A DNA stretch of 64,000 bases from Collinsella sp. (lineage in GTDB: Bacteria; Actinomycetota; Coriobacteriia; Coriobacteriales; Coriobacteriaceae). Of the stretch, positions 37,401-44,840 are shown piece by piece. The stretch covers positions 5,748 to 69,747 of the forward strand of contig JAHYYP010000008.1 of the NCBI GenBank assembly GCA_019424905.1, read 5' to 3'. Both the position numbers and the translations under genes were made by a program. Under the pieces are notes generated by a model, which did not search any database, was not told the DNA's origin, and saw only the letters and a list, made by a program, of their open reading frames with translations. Position 1 is the stretch's first letter, and each line of letters starts with the position of its first letter.

Positions 37401-37777
37401 CCGCTAGTGTTCTCGCCAGTAAGTGCGGTCGAATCCTCACCGTTCGCGTCGTCATCCGCAGGCTGCGCAGCACCCTCGGCTTCCGCGTCATCAGACAACG
37501 GGGGCATCTCGGCAGTGCCGTCTCCGGTCTCGCCGCCCTCGGTCTCGTCACTATTCTGGTTTTCGCCATTTACGTTGGTACCGTCTACACCAGTCGCTCC
37601 GTCTGCAACGGTCGCCTCAGTAGAAACCGTCTGGGCATCGTTGGCAATGGCCTGCGAGATCGGAGGCATGACGAGCGACAGCACCAAGCTCAAAACGGAG
37701 GCTCCGCACAAAACGCCTGCTAGCACACGATACATCGCTTTATTGCTCTGCTTAGATTTGTCTGAATTTGCTTTCAT
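34436..37777 (-). CDS. Large tip adhesin: right-handed beta-helix plus isopeptide pilin domains
   Basis: A 1,113-residue surface protein, first in the pilus operon and likely the tip adhesin. After the signal peptide comes an acidic low-complexity stretch (about residues 45-120). Next is a long parallel beta-helix region (about 130-720) built from repeats of the type MTGGxIxxNxAxxGGGI. Then two FctA-like (Spy0128-type) isopeptide domains follow, each ending in FxNxY/FINK-like strands. It ends with the sorting signal LPLSG, a membrane helix and a basic tail. ATG at 37777 follows GGGGAGGAG. Beta-helix repeats suggest glycan binding or passive adhesion; that is inference. Confidence 0.87.
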   Translation of the reverse strand: MKANSDKSKQSNKAMYRVLAGVLCGASVLSLVLSLVMPPISQAIANDAQTVSTEATVADGATGVDGTNVNGENQNSDETEGGETGDGTAEMPPLSDDAEAEGAAQPADDDANGEDSTALTGENTSGYTKIAGNVTDKFANGGNYRLKGDAWSETPITINKDTAIDLAGYKLYYRTGNNGTFITVSSGALTIEDSAEVDDNKTSPAIKNPGEPATMAWTGVNNGTPQSLTYYETTSTPNKDNLGTTETTTMHVVSGFGAIVAASDRGSVQQVISVADGGTLNLNGGMITTPRDLTNNGHIIFAEGKSNETHVNINGGFITGANLNQQRGGWGGGLCVAGAKVTVNMTGGVIAANKAASGGGIFADSGVTLNLSGGVISGNATYANEINNGFNTDGGGYGGGVYTKGATVTISGSACITNNRADARVTDSNLQNFGLLGGGGVASTNGGTLTMAGGSVTANCSNEAGGGIYAGFYSQPIITFSMTGGTIAGNESVNAEGGGLRISTGTTGVIGTEPGTSNKVYITNNKTMTGESRGGDWGGGGVFIQKDGKLNIVKTLITQNDAGGWGGGIGACPTGETIVSHSNGAAIYNNTDHGYDDHMSAGGNGKNEDSDSNYITSTFKEAGHQDFFLVRKNDSNKTVAVVLGKMLGGGSAGWQGTCDNAKITIDANGGAEAKYMFGLEAHPTDDAIANAQLAATTIISGNYSYTHGGGIMTNGDLTVGEVNDLSVYPSMKLNATKVLKDEKGISQSLSGHNYKFKLLRKDGATEPSWKEDGTLDMGNCSVAGEASVDQTSGEITFDSGKDYSSGQYVFYLVEEPISGENELDTKFDKTIYKIVATVDSNPYNIDHLMSIPIKYYKVKEVTVYKKNEDGSNFVALASGSYSVNTSDDTKTTVVIGGENNPTFINKIEPYASVGSWTPAATKVVEGGEMKEFTLEFADNEGFENAERVTTKANGKKSQKLDFPNIEYDLASLKQGDSDDSGRGAKKDFKYYVRESTEFSLFSHYTYDKSVYRFDVTMKDKENGSIEAEKVTFTKIKDADGIDIDPNKQVPVAFDVSKPESTPTFTNTYSTTLPLSGMSGVTLTYLAGAAVLCAAAAWMHVRRKANAKGGERRE

Positions 37778-38234
37778 CGATGTCTCCTCCCCAAGAGACC
37801 GCGATCTTGCTCTTTCACTATCAAACGTATCTGCGCAATCTGTAATTGCGCACGTTTATTGTAAAAATTGTAACGATTGTTTAGACATCTGAGCAACAAA
37901 ACCGACATTTTTGTAGCGGTTTCTCAATTCTCTTGAACTTTGCTCAGATTTACCTTCGTTTATTCGCTATCTATTTTTTGTTTCTACTGGTAATTTAGTT
38001 GCACATCATTTTTTAATGGCGTTAGATTTTTTTGCACAAATTTTTGCTCAATAGCAAACATCCGCTCACGGTCGAAAATCGACCGTGAGCAGTAGGTCAT
38101 CAACCGGAAGGAATATCCTACCAAACTGATGAGAATATCTTTAACCCATCGGCGGTTAGAAGCGTAATGCTCAGACAACCATATTTGAATTTGCGCGCAG
38201 ATTTTCGGTATCAATTCGCCCAAATCGCCTGAGG
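37778..38234. other. AT-rich region upstream of the pilus operon
   Basis: About 460 bp with no convincing gene, markedly richer in A+T than the rest of the window. It holds two palindromes: TGCGCAAT/ATTGCGCA (37833-37854) and GCTCACGGTCG/CGACCGTGAGC (38063-38089). Repeated TTACAAT and TACAAT sequences near 37860-37875 on the minus strand are promoter candidates for the pilus operon. The composition suggests horizontally acquired or regulatory DNA. Confidence 0.55.
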
Positions 38235-38270
38235 CCGCCACAAAGGCGCCTGTCCCCTTTGTGGTGGTTC
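38235..38270. repeat. Short palindrome (ACCACAAAGGTGCC type), copy 2
   Basis: CCGCCACAAAGGCGCCTGTC followed by the complementary CCCTTTGTGGTGG. It sits just after the stop of the HAD gene. Confidence 0.8.
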
Positions 38271-38280
38271 TCCCCCAGCG

Positions 38281-39102
38281 CTACAGCAGATATCCCTCGA
38301 TAAAGATCGCGATGCCGTCTTTGTCGTTACTCGCGGTTACAAAGTCGGCGGCGGCGCGGGTGGCGTCGCTGCCGTTTGCCATGGCCACACCCACGCCGGC
38401 GTCAGCCACCATGCGGGTGTCGTTATCGGCATCGCCAAACACGCAGATGTCCTGGAGCTCCATGTCGTTGAGCTCCGCCACGCGCACAAGGCCGCGCGTC
38501 TTGGACACGCGCGGGTCCATGAACTCGTAGAGCCGCTGCGTGGTTTGCAGAGCCGCCGCCTTAACAGTGTTATCGGCAAACGTCGACGCCCGCTCAATCA
38601 CCCGCGGCATTACCTCGGGTGCCATGGTAAACATCACCTTGGGCTGCGGCTCGCGCAAAAACTCGGCAAAATCGACCACCTGGTAGGGCACGCCGTCGAC
38701 GCGCGACAGGTGCTCGACGCACGCGTTGCTCTCGGGCACGTAGAACACGCCGTCTCGGGGGCAGACGGGCGTTGCCGGAAGGTCCGCCATGTGCTTGCAG
38801 ATGCGCGCGATGGTCTCGCCCGGCAGTGGATAGCTCAGCTCGTTGATGTCGTGCGCGCGGTCGATGACCTCGGCGCCGCCGCAACCCACGAGCACGTCCA
38901 CCAGGCCTTCGATGCCCCAGAGCTCGTACATGGCCTCGGTCGCGTGGGCGTCGCGCCCGGTGCACAGGCCAAAGAGCACGCCGCGCTCGCGCAGGGCGCG
39001 GATCGCCGCCACGGTGCGCGGGGACACCGTGTGCTGGCTCGTGAGCAGCGTACCGTCGATATCGCAGAACACGGCTTTGATGTGGCTGAAGGTGGTGTCC
39101 AT
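38281..39102 (-). CDS. Cof-type HAD-IIB phosphatase
   Basis: A 273-residue haloacid-dehalogenase-superfamily enzyme, probably a sugar-phosphate or nucleotide phosphatase. Motif I is DIDGTLL, with the nucleophile Asp near residue 14; motif II is in LCTGRD; motif IV is GDADNDTRMVADAGVGVAM. The Cof-type cap lies between II and IV. ATG at 39102 follows AGAAAGG. Single gene. The substrate cannot be read from the sequence. Confidence 0.9.
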   Translation of the reverse strand: MDTTFSHIKAVFCDIDGTLLTSQHTVSPRTVAAIRALRERGVLFGLCTGRDAHATEAMYELWGIEGLVDVLVGCGGAEVIDRAHDINELSYPLPGETIARICKHMADLPATPVCPRDGVFYVPESNACVEHLSRVDGVPYQVVDFAEFLREPQPKVMFTMAPEVMPRVIERASTFADNTVKAAALQTTQRLYEFMDPRVSKTRGLVRVAELNDMELQDICVFGDADNDTRMVADAGVGVAMANGSDATRAAADFVTASNDKDGIAIFIEGYLL

Positions 39103-39194
39103 GGGGGCCTTTCTGGGTCGTGCGGCGGTGTGGGGTGTATTCGTGAACGGCGTACATGGTATACCAAGGCACAGGCGCGGCCCGTCAAAGCAAA

Positions 39195-39229
39195 AACCAC
39201 CACAAAGGTGCCTGGCCCCTTTGTGGTGA
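39195..39229. repeat. Short palindrome (ACCACAAAGGTGCC type), copy 3
   Basis: Shares at least 43 identical bases, including flanking AAAGCAAAA, with the copy at 40771. It lies 18 bp from the 66-bp palindrome at 39248. Confidence 0.82.
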
Positions 39230-39247
39230 TCGCGGCGTCTACGAGCC

Positions 39248-39313
39248 AAACCATCACAACATTCGACGTTTTTCGGCAAAATCGCGGTTTTCATCGAATG
39301 TTGTGATGGTTTT
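39248..39313. repeat. 66-bp interspersed palindrome, copy 2
   Basis: Same ends and orientation as copy 1 at 29055. It overlaps the last bases of the MFS gene, providing its stop region. Confidence 0.85.
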
Positions 39314-40598
39314 ACTGCCTTACGGCACGTTCCAAGTAATTGCGCCCAAACAGCAGCAGCGCCGCGGGAACCGCCGTCACGACCATGCCTGCCCCCACGA
39401 GTGTCCGTTGTACGCCAAATGTCGCCGCCAGCCACGGGGCAATCGCCAGCGGCGCCACGCCGGCGAACATATTGCCAAAGCCCATGACCGAGTTCACACG
39501 GCCGAGTTGCTCGAGCGGCGCCGTCGTTTGCACGATGGTGTTGTGGAGCGGATTGACGACACCCCAGGCTATGCCCAGGGCGATCTGGCCGACGAGGGCC
39601 ACGCCCACGTACGGCGTCCCCACATAGAGCAGACTTCCCAGGCCCACGGACATAAGCGCCACAAGCAGCGTTTTAAGGTTGACCAGGTGCGCCGGCAAGC
39701 GGAGCGCGAGCACGGCACCCAGCACCGCGCCCACGCCCGAAGCAGACGAGAGCCAGCCCATCCACTCAACGCCGACATGCAGGACATCGCGATAGAAGAA
39801 CGACTCGAGCGGGTCGAAGGCTCCATAGCCAAAGTTCGAAAGAAAAATGATGCAAAACAGCAGGGCGAGAACGCTGTTGGTAAAGACCGTCTTGATGCTG
39901 GTCGCGAAGGTGACGCGGGAGGATGCGCTGGAGTTGGGGCTTTGCCCGACCTTGTCCGATGTGATGTCACCAGCCGCGGGCTCGTCTTCGTACCCGGCCG
40001 CCTGACCCGCCCGTGGCTTAAAGCCCCAGCCGGCGATGAGCGCCAGCACGGTAAAGAGCATCATGAGCACAAACACCGCGCGCGACGACGCAGCCGCCGC
40101 GACAAAGCCACCCAACGTGGGTCCGACGATAATACTCACGTTTGAAAACATGGCGATGGCGGAGTTGATGTCTTTGAGCTCGACAGGATCGTCGGTGAGG
40201 TAGGCCGGATAGGACGTGGCGATGGGCTGGGCGAATCCCATCGTAAAGCCCAGAAACACCGCGCCGAGCAGGACGACGCCGGTCGCGCTACCAAAGGCGA
40301 TGATTGCCGCGCCAGTTGCAAGAGCGCCGATGATGCTCAGCAAGAAATGGCGGCGCGGACCCCAGGCGTCGAACGCCGCGCCGCCCGCAAAGGACCCCAG
40401 GATCACAAATACATTCATAAACAGGACGGCCAGCGATGTCGCCACGACTGAGGCATCGTCTGCATAGGCGAGCGTTCCGATGACGCCGATAAAGTAGCTG
40501 GTCTGAAAACCGGTGTAGATGAGGAAGCGCATTGCCACCAGGCGCTTGGCCTGCACGAACAGCGACGATTGAGGCTTTGAGAAAAGAGATGCGAGCAT
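39312..40598 (-). CDS. Major facilitator superfamily transporter
   Basis: A 428-residue, 12-helix MFS protein. An early loop has GSFAGGAAFDAWGPRR, the helix 2-3 MFS signature (G-x-x-x-D-x-x-G-R-R), and a central charged loop of about 45 residues joins the two halves. It resembles drug/metabolite exporters of the MFS_1 or Enterobactin-exporter type, but the substrate is not indicated. ATG at 40598 follows AAGGAGT. Monocistronic; its 3' end runs into the palindrome at 39248. Confidence 0.88.
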   Translation of the reverse strand: MLASLFSKPQSSLFVQAKRLVAMRFLIYTGFQTSYFIGVIGTLAYADDASVVATSLAVLFMNVFVILGSFAGGAAFDAWGPRRHFLLSIIGALATGAAIIAFGSATGVVLLGAVFLGFTMGFAQPIATSYPAYLTDDPVELKDINSAIAMFSNVSIIVGPTLGGFVAAAASSRAVFVLMMLFTVLALIAGWGFKPRAGQAAGYEDEPAAGDITSDKVGQSPNSSASSRVTFATSIKTVFTNSVLALLFCIIFLSNFGYGAFDPLESFFYRDVLHVGVEWMGWLSSASGVGAVLGAVLALRLPAHLVNLKTLLVALMSVGLGSLLYVGTPYVGVALVGQIALGIAWGVVNPLHNTIVQTTAPLEQLGRVNSVMGFGNMFAGVAPLAIAPWLAATFGVQRTLVGAGMVVTAVPAALLLFGRNYLERAVRQ

Positions 40599-40770
40599 GG
40601 AGACTCCTTGTTTCATACGAATACGGGCGGTGGGCATTCGCCACCGTCTGTCAAATCAATCTATCCGCATGAAACGTTAAGGACACATCAAGCCCCTTTT
40701 CTCCGTTTTTCGCCCGTCATGAACTACTTGGTAGATTGTAAGGCATGTCCCACACATCTACCAAAGCAAA

Positions 40771-40805
40771 AACCACCACAAAGGTGCCTGGCCCCTTTGT
40801 GGTGG
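40771..40805. repeat. Short palindrome (ACCACAAAGGTGCC type), copy 4
   Basis: Arms AACCACCACAAAGG and CCTTTGTGGTGG. A further TGCCAAAAtaaacctgtccc-type palindrome follows at 40832-40860. Confidence 0.82.
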
Positions 40806-40865
40806 AAATGACGTTTGCCCAGATAAAACCTGCCAAAATAAACCTGTCCCTTTTTGGCATGTTAT

Positions 40866-40990
40866 GGCAGCGCAGCGAGCCGGTTCCAAGTGCCCCAGGT
40901 CGCCCCGAAAGAGGAGCGACGCGTACTTTGGTACGCGAGCGACGGCTTGAGGGGCGAGATGGAGTGCTTGGGGCCGGCGCAGCGTCAAGC
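40866..40990. repeat. Long imperfect palindrome after the moaC-mobB gene
   Basis: About 125 bp that folds on itself around GCGTACTTTGGTACGC. Outer arms share GCGCAGCG-like, CCGGTTCCAAG/CTTGGGGCCGG and GTCGCCCC/GGGGCGA segments. It begins at the stop codon of the minus-strand gene and could act as a transcript end structure, though there is no T-run. Confidence 0.6.
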
Positions 40991-40991
40991 C

Positions 40992-42293
40992 TTAAAGGTG
41001 GTCTTGGATAAGATCGCAGATGGCTCGGGCGTCGTTGATGTTGATGGCTCGGGTCGCAAAGCCGGCGTCGAAGGCCTGACGTGCCAGGGCTTCGTTGCAG
41101 GCAAGGGCTAGCGTGTGACCGTCGACCAGGTCGAGCGAGCTCTTGCCGCGCAGACGGTCGACACCGGAGCGCGCGACGACGATGTTGTCGAAGCCCTCGG
41201 TCTTGTAGCCCTCGATGATCACCACGTCGACATCGTTGTAGCGTGACAGCAGCTCGCGCGCGGGCATCTCGTCCTCCTCGCGCGTGTCGGCGTACTCCGC
41301 CCAGCGCGTGGCGCAGATGAGGCCCACGTGCTTGGATCCGGCCTGGTGATGGCGCCAGGTGTCCTTAGCGGGCACGTCGATATCAAAGCCGTGGTGCCCG
41401 TGATGCTTGAGCGAACCCACGCGCAGGCCGCGGCGGGTGAGCTCGGCAATGACCTTCTCGACGAGCGTGGTCTTGCCCGAGTTTTGGTAGCCGATAAACG
41501 CGATCGCGGGGACGGCCGGGGCGGGAGCTGCGGGTGCAACGGCGACGGGTGCGCTCGCGGGCGCGGCACCGTCAGCGGCCACGGACTCAACGGCAGCGGC
41601 CTGACGCTCTGCGCGGTCCCACACGCCCGAGCGGCCGCCCTCCTTGTGCAGCAGGCGAACGTCAACGATCTCCATGCCGCGATCGACCGCCTTGCACATG
41701 TCATAGATGGTCAGGCACGCGGCACTCGCGCCGGTCAGAGCCTCCATCTCAATGCCGGTCTTGCCCGTTACGCCGGCCGTAACCAGTACGTGAAAGCCAA
41801 CCTGCCCGTCCGCGCGCGCCGGCGCCCAGCCCTCGGGCACGTCCTCGGCCGGCGTCCCCGCCGCAGCGATGGGCGCAATATCGCACTTGCTCTTGGTAAT
41901 GAGCAACGGATGGCACATGGGGATGATGTCGCTCGTGCGTTTGATGGCCATAATGCCCGCCACGCGCGCGCAGGCAAGCACGTCGCCCTTTTTGGCGCGG
42001 TCCTGCAGCACCATGGCCTGCGTCTCGGGGTGCATAAGGATGGTGCCCTCGGCGATGGCAATGCGATGGGTCTCGGCCTTGTCGGACACGTCGACCATAC
42101 GCACCTCGCCCTTGGCATCCACATGCGTCAGCTCGTCGCGGCGGGCGTCGCGAGCGAGCTGGGCAGCAGCGCCGGCAGACGGCTGCGCGGACGCGTCGGC
42201 GTTGCCAGCATTCGCCGCAGCCGTGACTTTATGGGCAGACATCGCGGCCCTGCGAGCGGCCTTGGTGGCATCGGCGTACCTGCTCTTGGCCAT
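40992..42293 (-). CDS. MoaC-MobB fusion for molybdenum cofactor synthesis
   Basis: A 433-residue fusion. Residues about 45-225 are MoaC, which makes cyclic pyranopterin monophosphate with MoaA; IPMCHPL, the MEALTGAS segment and DMCKAVDR are present. An Ala/Pro linker follows, then MobB (about 260-433), a P-loop GTP-binding adapter for guanine dinucleotide attachment with GYQNSGKTTLVEKV and the SLKHHGHH motif. ATG at 42293 has GGAGGATG upstream and lies 4 bp after the moaA stop. The pair moaA-moaC/mobB covers the first step and a late step; other Mo genes are not in the window. Confidence 0.92.
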   Translation of the reverse strand: MAKSRYADATKAARRAAMSAHKVTAAANAGNADASAQPSAGAAAQLARDARRDELTHVDAKGEVRMVDVSDKAETHRIAIAEGTILMHPETQAMVLQDRAKKGDVLACARVAGIMAIKRTSDIIPMCHPLLITKSKCDIAPIAAAGTPAEDVPEGWAPARADGQVGFHVLVTAGVTGKTGIEMEALTGASAACLTIYDMCKAVDRGMEIVDVRLLHKEGGRSGVWDRAERQAAAVESVAADGAAPASAPVAVAPAAPAPAVPAIAFIGYQNSGKTTLVEKVIAELTRRGLRVGSLKHHGHHGFDIDVPAKDTWRHHQAGSKHVGLICATRWAEYADTREEDEMPARELLSRYNDVDVVIIEGYKTEGFDNIVVARSGVDRLRGKSSLDLVDGHTLALACNEALARQAFDAGFATRAININDARAICDLIQDHL

Positions 42294-42297
42294 ATGA

Positions 42298-43353
42298 TCA
42301 TCCTCCGATTTGGGACATAAATCGTTGCGTGCCCTCAATTATCGCGTGTTCCTGCGGTTTGTGGGCCACGGCATCGCGCCAAATCGAAAGTACCTGCATA
42401 TCATCACCACGGCGCAGGGCGTCGCGCACCGAATACTCGGCATCGCTGAACAGGCACGGACGCACGTTGCCATCGGCCGTCAGGCGCAGACGGTTGCAAT
42501 TCGCACAAAAATGGTTGGACATGGCGCTAATAAAGCCGACCGTTCCCGCCGCACCCGGAAAGTGCCAGTAGCGCGCAGGGCCCGCGCCGGCAGGAGCGTC
42601 GTTGATGTCGAGCGGCTCGAGCTCGCCTAGGCCCACCGCGGCGGCCCCGGCATTGATGCGCGCCCGCAGCTCGTCGCTCGGCACGGTATCACTCGCGTCC
42701 CACAGCTCGGGATTGAGCGCGGGCGCATGCGGGTCCACAGTGCAATGCGAGCTCGTGCGCTCGTCGCCAATGGGCATGTATTCGATAAAGCGCAGGTGGA
42801 TGGGGCGGTCGACGGTCAGTCGTGCAAGGGCCGCCACATCCTGGTTGAGCCGGCGCACGACAACGCAGTTGACCTTAACGGGCTCAAAGCCCCAAGCCAG
42901 CGCCGCGTCGATGCCAGCCATGGTCTGTTCGAGTCGACCCAGGCGCGTGATCTTTCCAAACAGCGTAGGGTCGAGCGTGTCGAGCGAAATGTTGACGCGG
43001 TTAAGCCCGGCATCTTTGAGCTGCGGTGCCAGCTTGGGCAGCAGAGCGCCATTGGTGGTAAGCGAGATGTCCTCGATCTGCGGAATCGCGCGGATGTCAC
43101 GAATGAGCGGGATGATACGGCGGCTGACCAGCGGCTCGCCACCCGTCAGGCGCACGCGGCGAATGCCCTCCCCCGCCACCAGGCGCACAAAGCGGGCGAT
43201 TTCCTCGGCACTGAGTAGCTCGTCGTGTGCGCGGGGCGCCACGCCATCGGCCGGCATGCAGTAAATGCAGCGGAAATTGCACTTGTCGGTAACGGCAATG
43301 CGCAGGTAGTTGATATCGCGGCCAAAGCCGTCATGTTGCACGCGCCCGTCCAC
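42298..43353 (-). CDS. moaA: GTP 3',8-cyclase MoaA
   Basis: Radical-SAM enzyme that turns GTP into 3',8-cH2GTP, the first step of molybdenum cofactor synthesis. It has both iron-sulfur sites: CNFRCIYC near the N-terminus, and FCANCNRLRLTADG with a further Cys in VRPCLF near the C-terminus. The 351-residue length is slightly above the usual 330. The start is GTG at 43353, with AGGGGAGGGC upstream. Operon with the moaC-mobB fusion. Confidence 0.94.
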   Translation of the reverse strand: MDGRVQHDGFGRDINYLRIAVTDKCNFRCIYCMPADGVAPRAHDELLSAEEIARFVRLVAGEGIRRVRLTGGEPLVSRRIIPLIRDIRAIPQIEDISLTTNGALLPKLAPQLKDAGLNRVNISLDTLDPTLFGKITRLGRLEQTMAGIDAALAWGFEPVKVNCVVVRRLNQDVAALARLTVDRPIHLRFIEYMPIGDERTSSHCTVDPHAPALNPELWDASDTVPSDELRARINAGAAAVGLGELEPLDINDAPAGAGPARYWHFPGAAGTVGFISAMSNHFCANCNRLRLTADGNVRPCLFSDAEYSVRDALRRGDDMQVLSIWRDAVAHKPQEHAIIEGTQRFMSQIGG

Positions 43354-43485
43354 GCAGCCCTCCCCTCACGCTGACCTTTATTCTTCGGGGAATATAGTAC
43401 CGCACGGGAAGAATGGGTCGACATGCGTACGACACGAAAGACCTTTGCGAGCAAGACCGGCTTCCCAAGCCCATCCTCAGCACAG

Positions 43486-43548
43486 ACCATCACAACATTC
43501 GATGCTTTTCCCTATTTTGGCGAAAAACGTCGAATGTTGTGATGGTTT
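43486..43548. repeat. 66-bp-type interspersed palindrome, copy 3 (inverted)
   Basis: Same terminal GACCATCACAACATTCGA/TCGAATGTTGTGATGGTT but with the interior inverted relative to copies 1 and 2. Confidence 0.84.
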
Positions 43549-43586
43549 GCCTGCCCGCAGCACCCCGTAGAAGGGCCGAAGCGCCC

Positions 43587-44624
43587 CTAAAGGCCGCCGT
43601 CCCAGTGTCGAATCACGAATTCTCGCAGGTCATTCTGACGTTTCTGGAACGCTTCGCTTCGGTCGCACCTGAGGCCCATAGCAAGCGCGATGGCGTTCAT
43701 CGCCCGGTGCAATTGCAGCTGATGGGCAAACTGAGTCCCGGTGAGGACGATCATCCTAAAGCCCAGCGCGCTCAGCACGGTCATACGCTCCGCATCCGAC
43801 GCGCTGCGCTGTTTATCAAGATGGTCCGAACCGTTGTATTCAATTCCCGTACCGCTCGCAGGCGCATATACGTCAATCTCGAAATACCCGGCCTTAGCGA
43901 GATACTTGAACTCGCTGGGAACATCGACCCGATGGTTGAGCTCGATCTTGGCGTATCCCAGCCCTCCCTGGGAACGTTTTGCTACGACCATGATTGAGGT
44001 GGCCGTCTCCATGGGCGATCGCGCGCCATCGTGCACGCGTTTGAGCACGGCGGCCGCGCGTATGGCCCCCTGACGAGATCGGTTCTCATTGCAATAAGCA
44101 ATCAAATCGGCAACGGTATACCTCTGCCCCATCTCGATATAATCGCCTGTCGACAGATGATTCAAATGGTATCGGGCGCAGATTTCGTAGCCATATTCCA
44201 GCTGCTCGGGCTCGCTCATCCACGAACCCGCTTGGACAAAGCACATGACCTCATCAACCACTAGAAGGCCCTCCGCCACCTCGATAAGATGGCCTGGGGG
44301 TACCGGCGCCCCAAACACGTGGCACCTAAATCCAGCCGGCGTCGAGCGCTCAAAATCGAAGTTAACGAGCGTATCGATATGATCGAGCTCTTCTCGTGGA
44401 ATACCAAGCGAAACCAGATAGTCGGTAACGATTCCAACTGCCGTCGAAGCCCTCAGCCCCTTGGCATCGAGCCCCAATTTGGGCAGGCCCGCGGTCGGCT
44501 CCGCCTCGCTAGCAAGCGAGTCCTCATCGTATAGGCTGCTTGCTCGCGAGAGCGGCTCGGACGGGCGCGCCACGTTGTGGTACATCCAGGCAGTCTTATG
44601 GGACAGGACGATCGGCAGGTCCAT
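43587..44624 (-). CDS. Uncharacterised protein with a VSR/DUF559-like nuclease-fold C-terminus
   Basis: A 345-residue soluble protein I cannot place in a named family. Its C-terminal third reads YFEIDVYAPASGTGIEYNGSD...LSALGFRMIVLT, a pattern like the PD-(D/E)XK/VSR-type endonuclease fold (acidic strand, E/D-x-hydrophobic, then a helix and a strand). The N-terminal part (LSHKTAWMYHN) resembles the start of AbiEi-like or transcriptional-regulator proteins. ATG at 44624 follows GGAGGG. It is flanked on both sides by 66-bp palindromes, hinting at an accessory gene. Nuclease activity is inference. Confidence 0.55.
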   Translation of the reverse strand: MDLPIVLSHKTAWMYHNVARPSEPLSRASSLYDEDSLASEAEPTAGLPKLGLDAKGLRASTAVGIVTDYLVSLGIPREELDHIDTLVNFDFERSTPAGFRCHVFGAPVPPGHLIEVAEGLLVVDEVMCFVQAGSWMSEPEQLEYGYEICARYHLNHLSTGDYIEMGQRYTVADLIAYCNENRSRQGAIRAAAVLKRVHDGARSPMETATSIMVVAKRSQGGLGYAKIELNHRVDVPSEFKYLAKAGYFEIDVYAPASGTGIEYNGSDHLDKQRSASDAERMTVLSALGFRMIVLTGTQFAHQLQLHRAMNAIALAMGLRCDRSEAFQKRQNDLREFVIRHWDGGL

Positions 44625-44724
44625 GAGCCCTCCAATGGAGTCGGATAACCAACCTTATTCCCCTGCCCACGGGTCCGCACACCTGCGTGCGCAAGAAAGC
44701 GATTCCACCCGATCGAGTGGCAGA

Positions 44725-44790
44725 AAAACCATCACAACATTCGATGCTTTTCCCGATTTTGTCAAAAAACGTCGAATGTTGTGATGGTTT
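44725..44790. repeat. 66-bp interspersed palindrome, copy 4 (inverted)
   Basis: Ends AACCATCACAACATTCGA and TCGAATGTTGTGATGGTTT; same orientation as copy 3. Confidence 0.85.
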
Positions 44791-44840
44791 GAGGCGAGGT
44801 GAGGGGGCACGGAGGGGTCAAAGCATCGTGCTCGAACGGG

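Noticed and set aside
34436..37777. Repeated motifs in the adhesin suggesting a DNA tandem repeat or CRISPR-like array
   Set aside because: The repetition is at protein level (beta-helix turns) with irregular spacing and no identical DNA repeats or spacers.
37984..38241. 85-codon minus-strand frame in the AT-rich region upstream of the pilus operon
   Set aside because: No ribosome site, no recognisable domain, and it runs across a palindrome; a real gene remains possible but is unsupported.
41328..42320. 330-codon plus-strand frame opposite the moaC-mobB fusion
   Set aside because: Arg/His/Gly-rich antisense composition and no domain; the fusion gene explains the region.
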